Assembly: GCA_910574455.1 (NCBI GenBank)
Contig: CAJSYZ010000005.1
Span: 5,456,001-5,520,000 of the forward strand
Source: Trichaptum fuscoviolaceum
Lineage: Eukaryota > Basidiomycota > Agaricomycetes > Hymenochaetales > Trichaptaceae
Length of the DNA: 64,000 nt
Reading direction: 5' to 3'
Made by a program: the position numbers and the translations under genes. Below, piece by piece: positions 46,658 to 60,586 of the stretch (positions are counted from its first letter, which is position 1; every line of letters starts with the position of its first letter). A model generated the notes under the pieces. It was given only the letters and a program-made list of their open reading frames with translations. It did no database searches and had not been told where the DNA came from.

Positions 46658-49600
46658 ATGCCGGTAACTCGGCGAAGGCCCAAACCCGTTCATCTTACAG
46701 ATATCTTCCCCCCGACTATTCGATGCACCTTCTCCTTCTGCAGCAGGAGGTTCAAGAATCAATCCGCAAGGACAAGACATGAATATTCAGCTCACCCGTC
46801 ATCATTTGCAACAAGACCTGCTGCTTGTGGTTACGACTTGGATTCCTCACCCAAGCGACCCGCACGACCTTCGACACCTCAAGCTCTTCCCGGCTCTCCT
46901 GAACTTCCAACAGACTTGGAGGGCCATCATGAAGATGAAAGTGGCTGCAACTCTTCAAGTTACGACTACGACATTTCTATACTCACACAGGATATCTCGA
47001 TGCTTAGCATAGGCCGAGACGAGCTGCTTCAAGATTTAGACGGTCCTGATTGCCTGTCCCATGCTGACACTGGAGATGACGAACTTGAAGACCAAGACCT
47101 ATCTTCTGCTGATCTGGACTCCGACATTGGAGATTATGAAGAGAACAATGATAACTTAAAGGTGTATCACAGATATTTAAATGGTGCGCGCTAAGTATGA
47201 TGTCCCCAGTTTACTTTAGCATTCTGACACCAAATATCGTGCAGCCACTCCATGCGATGAAGAAGGGAACTTCTTAGAAAAGGAAGAACCGCCCGTTTCA
47301 CGGAACGAACCTGCGTCAAATGACTGGTTTCCCTATTCGTGCCGAGCAGATTTCGAGCTCGCAGATTTTCTCTATCGCGAAGAGCAAATGTCTGCTGGCA
47401 ACATAACAAAGCTTCTCGGAATTATGAAGGCTTATCAACTAATTCAGTCCACGGAGAACGCAAAATCTATTAGATATCCCGAATTGGACGCGACAGATCC
47501 AATGATGACTCAAGTCTGGATACAGCTGGTGCACTGCTCGATGGAGATGCACAAAATTTGTACAAGATCATTGACACTACAAAAGTCGGTGATGTATCTT
47601 GGAAATCCTTCAGTAACTTCTACACTAACGACAATGGCCAAAAAGCGACAAACGAGAACATCGAGTCATGGAAGAGGAAAGAATATGATGTATGGTATCG
47701 GGATCCTTTGGAAGTAATCCGAAATTTGGTGGATAACCCGGCTTTAGAAGGCGAATTTGACTTTGTCCCGTTTCGTGAATTTCAGACAAAGGAGGACACC
47801 AATAATATCAATGACAAAGAACGAGTTTTCAGAAATTACATGTCCGGGAATTTTGCTTGGGAACAGGCTGTAAGTCATGACTCATTAACTCGCACAGATA
47901 CTTATTATCCTTGACTTAGAACAAGATCTACGCAGAAGATAAAGCAGTCCATGGATCTATGTTCGTCCCGGTCATTTTAGGGAGCGATAAGACAACGGTT
48001 TCTGTTGGAACTGGCAATAATGAATACTATCCTTTGTATCTCTCGATTGGGAATGTATCAAACAAGGCCCGGCGGTCCCAGAAACTGAATACAGTCCAGC
48101 TCATAGCATTTCTGGCAATACCAAAGAGTATGTGTTAATAGTGATCTATTCAATTGACTTCTGATGCTTTGCAGCTGAGCGGCAATACGAAAAGTCAGAT
48201 GACTTCCGGCACTTTCGACATCAGATCTTTCATTCGTCTATATCGAGGATCTTAATCTCGCTGAAATCCGCAATGATCATGAACACTCAGAAAACCATTC
48301 TCCGGTGCCCTGATGGTCACTTGCGTAGGTCGGTTTTCGGACTCGGCTCATATATAGCCGATTATCCGGAACAGGTCAGCCTTTGCGCCATATGTACTGG
48401 ATGGTGCTGCAAGTAAGTACTACCGCCCTCAGGCTTTCCTGAAATCAAGCTCTGTGGTGATGACTTACTTTCGACATTATAGATGCACAGCGCCTCACAA
48501 GGACCTCGATAATCCGGAATTTGTATCAATTCCTCGAACAAAAGAGCTGCACGAACGATTGATAGAACAGGTAGACGCCAACAACATGAATAAAGCAACA
48601 ATTCGGAAAGAGTACGGATTCCACCAGGACATTGTGGTACGTGCTTCAAATTATTCATTGGATGCGTATATTGCAACTGATACGTTGCTCCGTAGCCTTT
48701 CACCAATGACATTCCACGCGCAGATATATGCGATCTCATATCTCCGGACCTGCTGCACCAAATCATCAAAGGCGTGTTCAAGGATCATCTTGTCGAGTGG
48801 ATATGTCAGAGCTTGACCACGTCAGAGCTGGATATTGTGGATAAAAGGTGATTTTTTTCGCAAGTTGTTTAATGTAAATACCATTGCTAACATCCGCGTA
48901 GAATCAGAGTTGCTGCTCCTTTTCCTGGACTTCGCAGATTCCCCGAAGGCCGAGGCTTCAAGCAATGGACAGGCAATGATTCTAAGGCACTTATGAAAGT
49001 ATGTGACCTTTTTATCTTGTTCGAGGCAGTGGTTTGCTGATATTTGATGCAATTTGCTTAGGTGTATCTTCCGGCTATCGTGGGCATTGCACACGATGAT
49101 ATGATTCGCACATTAAGTGCATTTCTAGACTTCTGTTACCTTGTGCGTCGGTACACGATTACAGCCTCAACTCTTGATCAAATCAAAGCCTCTTTGGATC
49201 ACTTTCACCGTTATCGGCAAATATTCATAGCTAAGGGCATCCGGGATAACTTTTCACTACCACGACAGCATGCTATGGTCCATTATCCAACATTGATCCC
49301 TCTGTTTGCTGCACCGAGCGGGCTGTGTTCATCGATTACAGAGAATAAACATATTTATGCGGTCAAAGAAACGTGGCGACGCTCGAACAGAAATGATCCC
49401 TTGGGCCAGATGATCACAGCAAACCAACGACTCAGCAAACTTATTGCATCGAGGTCAGACTTCAAACGGCGTGGAATGCTAGACGATACGCTATCCGAGG
49501 CTACGTGGAAAGTTTTGCGAGATGTTCTGCGGAAGAATATGTCAGAGCCGGAGGAGGATGATGCTGAGAGGATCCCGAATCAGAGGGAGCAGTTGCAGTG

Positions 49601-50736
49601 TATTGGTGTGGCAGGAGCAGCCAATGATACAGATGATTTCTTCGATGGCACTGTGGGTAATCAAGGGCACAACGAAATTGCTGACCTGGATGATTTCAGC
49701 ACTTCATCAGTGGAAGGACTGCAAAGTAGTGTTGTTCTTCATGATGTGGAAAATACAGAACATCGGTTTTGCTTAGGTGGTAGAAGTGATCCTTCGAGCT
49801 TGATGTTAATGGCTTCGAAACAACGTCAGTAACACGAGCTTCAAATTGTGGCGCTGGATATCTGACTTATTCGTTGCTATCCTTACAGAGTCCAGTAAGC
49901 TGTACCCCAAACAGCTCAACGCTCTTGCGGCGATAAAAGGCCATCCGGAACTCCGACAGCTCCGACGACTCATCAAAATATACTTATTCTGCAAGTACGA
50001 AAGGTGCAACTTGAACGAATTAGGATACTATGACCTCGGAAGCGCTTCTGAAAGCCTGATAGCCGAACAACAGTTTGCACTGGACATGGGCAATGACATT
50101 GCCATCTTCCATTCAGCTACCGCGTATTTCGCCTACCGCGGCGAATCAATTCCTATAGAGCAAGCAATGAGGGAGGTGATCAGGTCCAATCCCTCTTGGC
50201 GCGGAAAACCACGACGTGATGTCGTTCTTGTCCAAGTTAGTTCTCGCAAAAAGGGGTTTGCAGGGATGCGAATTGCTCGGGTTATGCTTCTTTTCTCCTT
50301 CACCGCCAATGGAGAACGTCAGGAATGCGCCCTTGTCCAGTTTTTCAAGAACGTTGGAGACTCACCTGACAGAAAAACAAGAATGTGGATAGTCGAGCCA
50401 GAGTATGAGTCAGAGACCTCTACCGCGTGCCAGCGTAGTACTATTGGAAGTTGCCGTCAACCGCTGACTCGGACTCGCCGGAGTGACCTGAATGACACCT
50501 CCGACTCGGAGTCAGGCTACCCCCGTCACGGTGACTCAAAAACTCCAAAGTTATCCGTGATAGCTCTAGGGAGTATCTTCCGTTTAGCTCACCTCCTTGG
50601 GGTTCCAGAGGGTGATGAATGTCCTCCGAAGTCATTGACACCTGAGGAGTCCCTGGACTTTTACAATAGATTCTATGTTAACCGATTTGCTGACATGCAC
50701 ATGCATGAAACATTGTACGAAAGTAGGCAACAATAA
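46658..50736 (+). CDS. Plavaka-like DNA transposase, copy 2 (one frameshift)
   Basis: Same nine-exon layout: 46658-47183, 47245-47869, 47920-48127, 48175-48412, 48483-48636, 48696-48847, 48902-48998, 49062-49824 and 49889-50736. Exon 8 is in frame here (FSLPRQHAMVHYP), unlike copy 1. Exon 2 lacks one C near 47500, after ELDATDP, which truncates the frame where copy 1 is intact. Also reads PCDEEGNF where copy 1 reads PCNEEGNF. The finger and central motifs are otherwise the same. Confidence 0.88.
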
Positions 50737-51506
50737 AGATAAACCCTCATTTAGCTCACAAAGTACCTTGAAACTTATGAAGTAAGGATATAACATTTAA
50801 ATGTTCAGTGACGGATTATGGTACTAGCTATACTAGAATTGTAGTGTTACTAGTCGGTGCATCTTAGACTTCAAGTTCAAGTTGGATCATGTCGGATGCC
50901 ACTGTCAGTGGCAGTGGTCAAAATTTCCCACTGCTGCAGTGCACTGGCAGCCTCAGGCTGAGTACTACTACTACTGGTACTAGTACTACTAGTATGAACA
51001 TAGAAAACTTCAAGTAAAAAGTGTACAATAACATGGAACTTGCCAACAACTGGAAATGAACCAATAACCTGCCTCAGGCTGCTACTACTACTAGTACTAC
51101 TTCAAGTTCTAATTTAACCATCTTGAAGTTGAAGTTCAAGTTGAACACAGACTACTAGTAGTACTAGTCACGGTAGTACTATCAACTTGAAGCATATGCT
51201 ATGAATAAATAAATAATTTTTTTGCAGTATATAGTAGTAATCAAGAAAACGATGTCACATAGTTGCTACTAGTACTAACTACCAATAGTGCAGCATAGTG
51301 CGAGAGGAGCTTTAAGTTAAACTTGAAAAGGGAGTAAGCACTGGCATAGAATGAGTAGTACTAGTACAATCCGAGTCCTTGACTTTTGTCATAAACATAG
51401 TAAAACGAAATAAAAATTTAACACGGCCACAACTTAAACTTGAATCGCGCGCTGGTGAACCCTAGAACACTTCGTGTCGGGGAATGGTCCAATATGCAAC
51501 CGCCAG
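50737..51506. repeat. Palindrome-rich spacer, copy 2
   Basis: Counterpart of 30988-31757 with the same AGT/ACT, CACTGTCAGTG and CTTGAAGTTCAAG words. Non-coding. Confidence 0.6.
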
Positions 51507-53332
51507 TTACATCGCCGAGCTCATATTGACATCCGAGTCGGTGTCCGTGATGGGATCCAATTTGTCGAGAAGAGCAAATAGGATTCCATAATCTGTTAAA
51601 TAAAATGGACCATAATTACGAAGTAAATCGTCGACTGTCTTCAGGAGTAAAGAGTCAAAAATTTGCTCTGCCGGAATAAGGGCATGATCGATGTGTTCCA
51701 TATCTTCGTGGAGAAATTCGGCGGCCCTGTCGAGTCTTTCCTTGTCTATATCTTTGCGATCAGCATCGTCAAATTGCCTAATGGCTCGAGTCACTTCGAT
51801 AATGCCCAGCCTAGCAAAGTCCATCTCCCTGGAGAAGCGCTGCATTGCACCATCATTCATGAGCAACAGATCCAGAAGCGAATCATCACAGAGGATGATT
51901 AAACATTTCCTGATCCAGTTGAACCTGCGCAGAACAACCGAATAATTTCCGTATTCGCGCTGGATTTGTCGATTATTCTCCAATGAGGACGTTCCACCAT
52001 CAGCCGAGTCGACGCCAAGAATATCCATTGACTTCTGAATGAGTCGATGAAAGTCAGCTAGAGCAGCTTCTCCACCGGCACGTTCAAGTTCACGTTTCCA
52101 TCGACGCCGAGCCTCTCGTGCTGTTCCGGATTGAAAGACAGTCGGAGTCGCCTGAGTCGCAGAACAATTGACTTCTGCTTCTGAGAGTTGACCAACGGGC
52201 GACTTTGGCAATTGTTCCGCACGGCATTTGTCTAGGAAGACGATCCAATCCTTGCACTCGTTATATGACCAAATAAGTAGGGGGAGAAAGAACTTGAGCG
52301 CAAGCCTTGGGTTTCGGGGCCTGCTTGTAGAGCCTTTAAGATTCACGCCCACGACTGGCGTAAAGTGCTTCAATTGAGCAGAGAGTTCACGACGAACATT
52401 TTCCTCGAGCTTTGTGCCTTTGATGTCGATCCTTATGGCAGAAAAGACAGATTTTGTCTGTATCAATCGATTGCCGGCCTCCTCATCCTCAAATTTACGT
52501 TGCCAACGCACGATTGCATGGTGTGAATGATATCGGGCGACTAAGCAAGACAAGAAATTATCCCAGATGACGTCCCCAGTGAAAACATTGATGAGTTTCC
52601 CTGACGGGAAAAAGCCGGGAAGAACAGATATGAACGCCGTGGCGACAGCAAGTCTTGATTCCTCCACACGCTTGCGGATAAGCAGCTCAAGTGGCTCCTC
52701 GGGCTATAGCGCATTACCATAAGAACAAGCGGTTAGAGACGTGCATTCAAGCTTTTGATTTAATTTGCAGCTTACCGTATAACGCATCAGGATAGCTAGT
52801 TCTTCACCTAGCTTGAAGATCATGTCCGTGTACTGGTATGTACTGATCCGAAACTGGTCTAGCATCACAGCCGTCTTCCTCTGCAGAGCCTGTGCTTCCC
52901 TAACCCGTTTACTGATATACTGATTTGACGTATCAAAGTACCTCCCCAGCCGATCAGCCAGAACAAGTGTTTCCTTGAAATCGTTCGACGAAAACCCGAA
53001 GCAATTTGCATGCTCTAGCTTGGACTCTAAGCTTTTGGTGATTGACTGGACCACCGTGCTATCGATATATGCTCCCGAGCGATAACCAAAGGGTAGGTCC
53101 TCTGACAAGTCATTGAAGATAAGCCAAACCACACACTGAAATATAGATAATATGTGGTCCTACCGAACTTAACCTCTACAGGATTTGTATACACTTCGTA
53201 TTCGCTCTCGTCTTCGATGATCGCGGACTTTGAGCTGTGAGTGTTGAGACCAAAGCTGGATTCTGAACCGTCCTCGTCCTCGTCTGTGTCCAAGCAAGAG
53301 CTTGGAGTATCCCCGAGATCAGAACTTGACAT
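51507..53332 (-). CDS. Gene D copy 2, 571 aa
   Basis: Same exons shifted by 19,749: 53332-53174, 53135-52776 and 52703-51507. The only clear change noticed is YISKRVREA for YISNRVREA (Asn to Lys) in exon 2. Otherwise as copy 1: acidic start, helix-rich body, no recognised family. Such strong conservation of a full-length frame alongside neighbouring frameshifted genes suggests a recent duplication or selection. Confidence 0.7.
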
Positions 53333-55278
53333 TTTGGAGATTTGATAGTGACTGAACGAAGAGCCTGAGCTACTTCAAGTTGGCAGTGCAGTGAGTACTA
53401 CTACTAGGAATACTAGTAGTAGTAGTACTAGTAGTATGCCTGAGAGGAAAGTAATGGCAAGGGTTATTCAAACGGTGAGTGAAGTTGGAATGAAGGTCAA
53501 GTGTCGCCACCGTGGCATGCCACCGGCAGCCTGAGTAGTACTAGTAGTAGTAGGCTATTACTAGTACTAGTAGTAGCCTGAGTGAGCCACTGGCAGTGAG
53601 TGCCACTGGCAGTGAGCCTGAGGGGCAACTTCAAGTTATTACTAATACTACAGTAGTAGAAAACGGGCCGAGCTTCGCCGGCAAGTCCCTTACTCCGAGT
53701 CCGAGTCCCCCATTTGTCAACTTGAAGACGTTCGCACGGGAGGCAGATTTCCCTGAGCGTTATCACGCAATTCCGGAACGCAGTGCCCTTCCTCCCAGAA
53801 CTAGTAGCCTCACTGCCACTGGCACTGCAGTGGCAGCCTCAGGCTCAGGCTGAGCCTGAGTCACGGTATCACTGCCAGTGGCGCCACTGGATGAAGGATT
53901 TAGGACACCCGAAATTGAAACCCATAAGACCCCGCTTGGCACTCAGGCTGGCAAGCATTTAGGGAGGTTGAAGCCACCCGTCCACCGCCGGCCTTGAGCA
54001 GAAGTTCTGCCGGTCCATGGAGACCCGCGGTATAACTTACCTTTGAACTTGAAGGTAAGGTATCAGGGTGTACTTATGATATCTTACCTGATACTACTAC
54101 TAGTACGGTAAGCAAGGCAGGCATTTAGGACGACTGTCCTAGACACGGACCATCTGGCAGACCCTTCCCCTCTGCTAGATCCTGGAAATTTAGGGCCCGG
54201 GCAAGACGGAGAGTTTGGCTCCGAGCCGTGCCGTTTAGTACTAGTACTACATACTACTTGTAGGACGAAAAAGCCGTTCTAAATCCTTAGTACGGGAAGC
54301 ATAGCCTGAGTATGGTGGCTTCCGACTCAGCCTGAGCCGCAGGCTGCGTCACTACTCTAGTGGATGCCTTCCCGTAAGAATTTAGGACGGCGGAGGCTGT
54401 CCTAAATCTTTGAAACTCCGTCAGGTACAGGTTTAGGACAGCCATCCTAAACCGTAAGCAACATCTAGGACGGGTCCTAAATTCCTTTCCGGTTGCCACG
54501 GTGAGGTCTGCCGGATTATTTTCATAGATAAAATTGCTTAAAATGGAAGCGGGTGCGTCACATAATCTTCACTTCTACTAAATATGGTATGTGAGAACGC
54601 TGCTGTAATGTTTAGAGCCCTTCCTTGATCTCAGTAATTTAGGACGACCGACGTCGACCGGAAAGTTGGCTCCGTTCCCGGATAATATTCGGAAGAGGAT
54701 TTAGGATAAGAATCGTCGTCCTAAATCCTTACGGGAAGGCATCCAGTACCATCATAATGATGATCACGGTGCCTCCGCATCATCATGCCGTGAAACACAA
54801 ACAAGTATAGTACTACTATAGTACTATCCGGCGAGGACTCGGACTCCGAAGCGAACTGCGGCGGCCGAGCTGTCAAGTTGCTGAGATCATCAACTTCAAA
54901 TTCGACTAGTAAGTACTAGTAGTAGTAGTAGTAGTACTAGTAGTTACGGTAGTAGTACTACTCGCAGCGGGTGCACTCATGCTGTGGCACTGCCAGTGCC
55001 AGTGAGGCTGGGAAGTCCTACTACTAGTAGTAGTAGTATCACTGGCATAGTAGTACTAGCCTGAGTACTTAAATTTAAATATAGTACTACTCTTCACGGC
55101 ACTCCGTCAGCCTGAGTCACGGTGTGGCCTGCTGGCAGCGGTAGTATCCGACTTCCATCAACTTCTTCAAGTTCACGTTCCGACGGTGAATAGCTTTTAG
55201 TTGCCACTGGCAGCGGACCCCATCATGATGCCCCCCACATCATCTTGAAGCCAGCAACTCAACGACTATCCCTTCAGA
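53333..55278. promoter_or_regulatory. Hairpin-rich divergent spacer between genes D and E, copy 2
   Basis: Counterpart of 33584-35516. The TTTAGGAC inverted repeats are retained (for example from 54380). Small length changes occur only inside palindromic or triplet tracts near 53410-53440 and 53600, as expected from slippage. Confidence 0.6.
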
Positions 55279-58200
55279 ATGTCTGTTGTCCCTCACGCTA
55301 ACATGCCAGTGCTACCTGAGCCTCCCAATCAAATCCAAATCAGGCTGCTACTGGGTCCAGATGATGCCAGACGAGCTGGTATGTAGTACATGTCTCAAAA
55401 ACTAGTATTAGTAGTAATTTCAATTCTTTCACAAAAAGTCCAAACAGGACTAGTTTCTTCCGGCGAAAATGGAGCCCATCCGTGGCCCGAGCTTATAAAG
55501 ACGCGGTCAGACATGGTGAAATGGATTGAATTTCTCATTCAGTTGGTACAGCGAGATGACAGTGGCAAATCAGCAATCAAGTAAGTGTCATTCATGTTGC
55601 CAGCCTTCAAAGTATGTGACCAGGACATTCTCTTGACAGCCTGCCAGTGAATGGGCCCGGCGTCTCCATGTCCGACTCGGAGTCTCTTGCAAGTGCAGGG
55701 CCCGGGTTGAGGTCACAATCGGAGTTTGAGGTCGGACTAGGAGTTGGCAGTGGCAATTTGACGTCTGCCACTGAGGCGGAACCAGACACATCCAATTTGG
55801 AATTGTGAGTAGTGTTGCCAGCCTGAGCTTAATTGCATCTTGATGACATTCCATTCTACTGTCAGCGAGGCCGCCAGTGCCGGTGCCACTGGCAGTGGGG
55901 TGGCAAAACCTGGGTCGGACGTGGACTCCAAGCCGTCAAACAGTGTCGAAGACTTGAAAACGAACCTGTGAGTGACATTGCCAGTCTGTGTAGATTGCTT
56001 CTTATCTCTTTCCTATACCCAACTAGCGACTTGTCAGTCACCATGCTCAATGGGATAGGGGGCGACTTGGACAAAGCGGGCAAGGAATGGACGGACATTG
56101 GAGGAAAGCTGGTCGAGACTGCCAAAGTTCTCAACCAGGTGATAACAAAACTCAAGGATGGAGCGGCAGCTCGGGCGGCGAATCCTGATGAAAAACAGAA
56201 AGTGGATGAACGGCTGGATCGGGCGATGCGGAATGTTGGATCTCAAGATCTTGAGAAAAAAAGGGAAGATCTGAAAGCCACGAAAAAAAAGGCGGCCAAA
56301 TCGGAGAACACGGATTACTCGGAGACAATAAAGACCTTGCAGGAGAAAGTCGATTCTCTCTCCAACGAGATACAACATATAAAGGACCAGGCAACCCTGA
56401 ATTACCCGATGCTTGCGAGGGCTGCAGCTGAGGAGGGCATCCATGCGCTACACTCCGTCATGGCAGCTAATGTTAGCAAAAGGCTTGACAGTCAATTTGA
56501 TATGATTCGAAGCACCACCGACAAGGTGCTTCAAATGAACGAAAAGCTGGCTCGTTTGGAGACATTGGATGCTGAACGGAAGGCGGACCAGACATTGGAT
56601 GCTGAACGGAAGGCGGACCGCTCCAAAGACGACCTTTTGACGCGGACTATAGCATCGTTCGCTGTCATGATACGCGAGCTTCAAATCATTGCCGTAGCAG
56701 CTGAATCGGTAAGTCATCTTGAAAGCTATTGCAAAACAAATTAAACTCATGAGTTCTCACATAGAGCGAAGCGGCAGCTTGTAGTATTAAACTACGACAC
56801 GTCTTCGAGGACGCCAGGAACATTCTTTATATGGCTTTTGCCATTGTTTTCCCAAACAAATTCAAGATCGAATCGGTTGCCCCTTTTGACATTACTGGTG
56901 ATGGCGGTGTCAAGACAGCGGGGCTCATCAGAGGTGTAAACGAGCTTTACGCTGAGTTCACTGCCCAACCAACCATGCGCCGGGACGGAAAGGTTCCCAT
57001 TGCAAGGCATCTGTTTGATGACCTGCTCACCGCTTTACCTGAAAGCCTCATATCCTCAGAGGAAGCACGCTACGAAGAGTGGTTAGCAGGGATTGAAGAC
57101 AAGTTAGCAGACTTCCGCGAGGAGGATACGACATACAAGGACGCGGATAAGGCGAAAAGCAAAGCAATGGCGAGGGTGGAGACGACAAATGACCCAAAGT
57201 GTGGTGACAAAGAGAAGGGCCGGGCCTCCAAGACGCTGAAGGAAGCCGAAAAGAGGCTGGAGAGCTTGGTAGAGGACGCGAGAGCAAAGCTTAAATCCAA
57301 ATACCCCTTCACAAACTCCTGGCAGCCGTCGCCTGACGCAAAACCCATCGAAAAGTTCCGTTTCTTTCTTGTGCGCTTCTATCTTATCTTCGAATTCCAT
57401 CGAAGGTTGTATGTCATCCTCAATCGCAAGCTGAAGAAGTTGGATTCACAACAGCCAGCCACCACACTTGACGAGCAGGAGTCCACATGGGATGCCAGCA
57501 TAGATGACTTTACGTGCAAACCGTTCCCAAATCTTGATCCATCAGAAGAGGGTGTCCTCGATCTGAAGGACCTGCCTAAGTTCTATTTCGAGGAATTCTT
57601 TGCAAAGATGGCCGAAGAGGGCGACATCGAATACTATGGCTCTGAGGACATACCCCATGCGTCGGCCAAAGGTTTTCCTCCAAAAGCTCTCCCAGCTGAT
57701 ATACAGCGCAGTTTTGAGGAAGTCTCAGCTTCTTTCGACCAATTATCCTTGAACACACTAGCGGAAGTTGTCAAGCAGGCGAATCTCACGGAAGTCCCGG
57801 TGCCAGTGCGAAAGTGGCCGGAAAATGACGAAGACCGAAAAAAATTATCGAAGATCCTGCATCTGGAGAAGCGGCGAAATACGCACAGGGAGAAAGCTGT
57901 TATCCTTTCCAACGCGATGCAGATGATTACGTCTTCTGAACATGTCGTTTTTGAGGTGATGAACGAGACTCCACTCAGGCAACATTTGAATAAACTTATC
58001 CACGACCGACATTATTATGGTGACGACGAATCTCTCTTCAAATTCATAGAAAACGCACCATCCGTACTGCACCTGACAGCGGGGGAACCACTCTTTACCT
58101 ATGAACAGCAGGACGTGCTTAAAAGGATATGCAAGATAGTGGGGAACCATGGCCCTTATGGTCGGGCACCTCAGTCTTATTTGGCTCTGCGCATGGACTG

Positions 58201-58351
58201 GGCAAAGGAAGTGCGTGAGCAAACACGGAAGCCTCCTAGTTCCAAGGAAGGATTTGTGAATCCTTCCAATCCTCATTACAAAGAGCCATTTGAGTTTCGG
58301 ATTACCGGCGAAGGCGTATCTCGACTCAAATCTTTGACGCCCTTGTCCTAG
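55279..58351 (+). CDS. Gene E copy 2: diverged paralogue, 922 aa
   Basis: Exons 55279-55378, 55448-55580, 55640-55804, 55866-55967, 56027-56708 and 56765-58351 (923 codons). The first exon is 48 nt shorter than in copy 1 and differs in many residues (MSVVPHANMPVLPEPPNQ). Exon 2 has several replacements (LVSSGENGAHPWPELIKTRS). At about 57148-57296 the charged helix differs at roughly half its residues and is three codons longer. Exons 3-5 and the last 1.0 kb are almost identical to copy 1. Replacement patches keep the frame in every case. Confidence 0.75.
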
Positions 58352-60085
58352 TATACTACTACCCGTAGTATATGGTCACGGTATAAACTTCGTCGAGTCT
58401 ATCTGTCTTCCTGATAAACAATGATGTTTCGACTTTGTCTTTCCGATAATAGTAAACAATGATGTGTCGTCTTTTTCTTGAATAAAACGCCTATGTCTTG
58501 CTTGATTGTGTGATGATATGACCTTCAACTTGAAGATATTTTGTAAATACTGATCACCACATCTCATACGATGCAGCGCATCCCCAGGCTGCCAGGAGTA
58601 TCTACTAGCCTACTAGTACTCGTACTAGTAGTACCCGAAGGCTTGTTTGTGTTGTGCTTCTACTTTAACATTCAAGTTTCGGGGACATACACCGTGTTAA
58701 AGTTCCTCTGGCTCAAGTTGCCTTCAACATCACTACTTCATCCCTTCAATGTTCCGGGGAGCAAGATGAAGAGGACATGGACGGCAAATTCTTCTGCCAG
58801 TGATGTCTGAGTCGGAGTCACTCAGGCTCACTGCCACTCAGGCTGCCAGTGCCAGTGGCACGCCGGTCACTGGCACGGTGACTTCAAGTTCAACTTGAAG
58901 TTGTGGCACTCACTACTAAGGCTGGCAGGCTGGCACTCAGTTGTCGACTTCAACTTCAAGTTGTTGCTACCACAGGCATAGTACTTGGTGGACATTGAAG
59001 ATGCTCAACACTGGCCGTAGTCACCATGCCATACAACCAGGCTCGTTAACAGAGAACTTCCTCAGGTTGTCTTACGTCCTGGTGTATTTTCTGTTTAACA
59101 CTACGTTCTGCTCTCCAGGATTACATCTTGGCCCGCACCCTCCACTATTGATCGCATCCTACGCAATTATCGGAAAAAGGAACAGCCGCTGCCGTAGGAT
59201 GTACAGTTGAGTTGACACGGGATCATCTTACACACTGGCACTGGCAGCCTAGGGCAGGAGGAACCACCTTACAGACACACTTTAACCAATCATCCAAGAT
59301 GAGTAAGCTCTATAATATCGTTGATGGCCTCAAGTGACTTTTCAGTAGCGAACTGACGTAGTCATGGCCTCCTCCTCAACTACCACTGTATCCCAACGCC
59401 CAAGTCACCGCAGATTCTCTTCTTCACTTTTCTACCAATTTTCAACATCGAATTCCTCCTGCACGTCCCGATTCTCTCCCAACACCATGCGGGACCTTGT
59501 ACAACTCTGATAGACCTCTTTCTTCCGCCGCGCATCTGCCGACTCGCGCTTTGCCTGTCTCGGCACGCTCAAATTGTTCTATCGGTTTCAACGCCTCGCG
59601 CAGCTCGCGTAAAACGTCTGCGCCTTACTTTGTTAGCTCCCTGTGGGTCGACGCGTTTCTACTCGTGCGCCGCTCTAGGCTCGTATGGAAACCAAGGGGG
59701 TAGGAGTTCGACCGCTTTTGCAGAGGAACGAAACCACTGCCGTCTACGCAATTTACTGCGCCCACAGCAGGCGCCCCAATTCTTGACCCAGGATTCTCTC
59801 GCAGATTTATGCCGACGCGTATCCCCCCACCGACTAAAGCAATGGCGAGCACACATGCGCACGCGTCCACCTCCACAGTTGACAACACAAACTTCTTCAG
59901 CGATTTGTGATGGTAGAGTGGTTACATCCGTAACCATATATCATGAGTGAACCTTCTCCGAGGGACAGGGCTATGCCAGAGAGCTCATCGTCAGTGGTGG
60001 CTGATGACCAGCTCAGAGAGCAGGACATTAAAACTGGTTGCTGCACTTGCATCCGAGGTCCGCTCCTCTCAGGTTTTGAATTGCG
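58352..60085. other. Non-coding or relic DNA, copy 2
   Basis: Counterpart of 38629-40359, with the palindrome-rich section at about 58590-58985 and a 3-nt length difference near 59260. No intact gene. Confidence 0.4.
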
Positions 60086-60586
60086 AGACGCATCACCGAC
60101 GTTTCGGATGTGCAAAGAGGCAAGTTACTGAACCGGCCCTCACAGGCACGAGGAGAGGATGTATGCGTGCAGTAATCAGTGAGCGAAAGCTACTACTGTA
60201 CTTCTCGAGTAAGTTGTTCTTTTAATTTTTGAATCATAATACTCACGGGCTTCTTCAGCTTTGGAGCATCGGCACGGGGAATGTCTATACGTTCTCCGAG
60301 AACATCTGCATAAGATTTACGCCGAAAATTATATTGTCTTCTTTTCTTGGGGTGGGGGTAGGGGGATTGGACACATCCGTTCGCGTATGGAATCTGCAAA
60401 TGGGTATGATTTTCTTCACATTCCTGTATCCCCGACTCATCAGTGACAACTTTCCAGTATGACTCCGACTTTCTTGTCACCGGAAGGAACGATGGCCGCG
60501 TCAGCTTCTTCTCGTTCCATCGTTCCTCTTTTCCTCGACCATCTCAAGCTCAACAATAAGCGGCCACAGGACTCGCGCTGAGCAGT
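60086..60586 (+). pseudogene. WD40-repeat gene relic, copy 2
   Basis: Same disrupted WD40 blades as in copy 1, including GGLDTSVRVWNLQMG at about 60360-60405 and the DGRVSFFSF piece near 60495. The stops and frame changes are shared with copy 1, so decay preceded the duplication. Confidence 0.6.
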
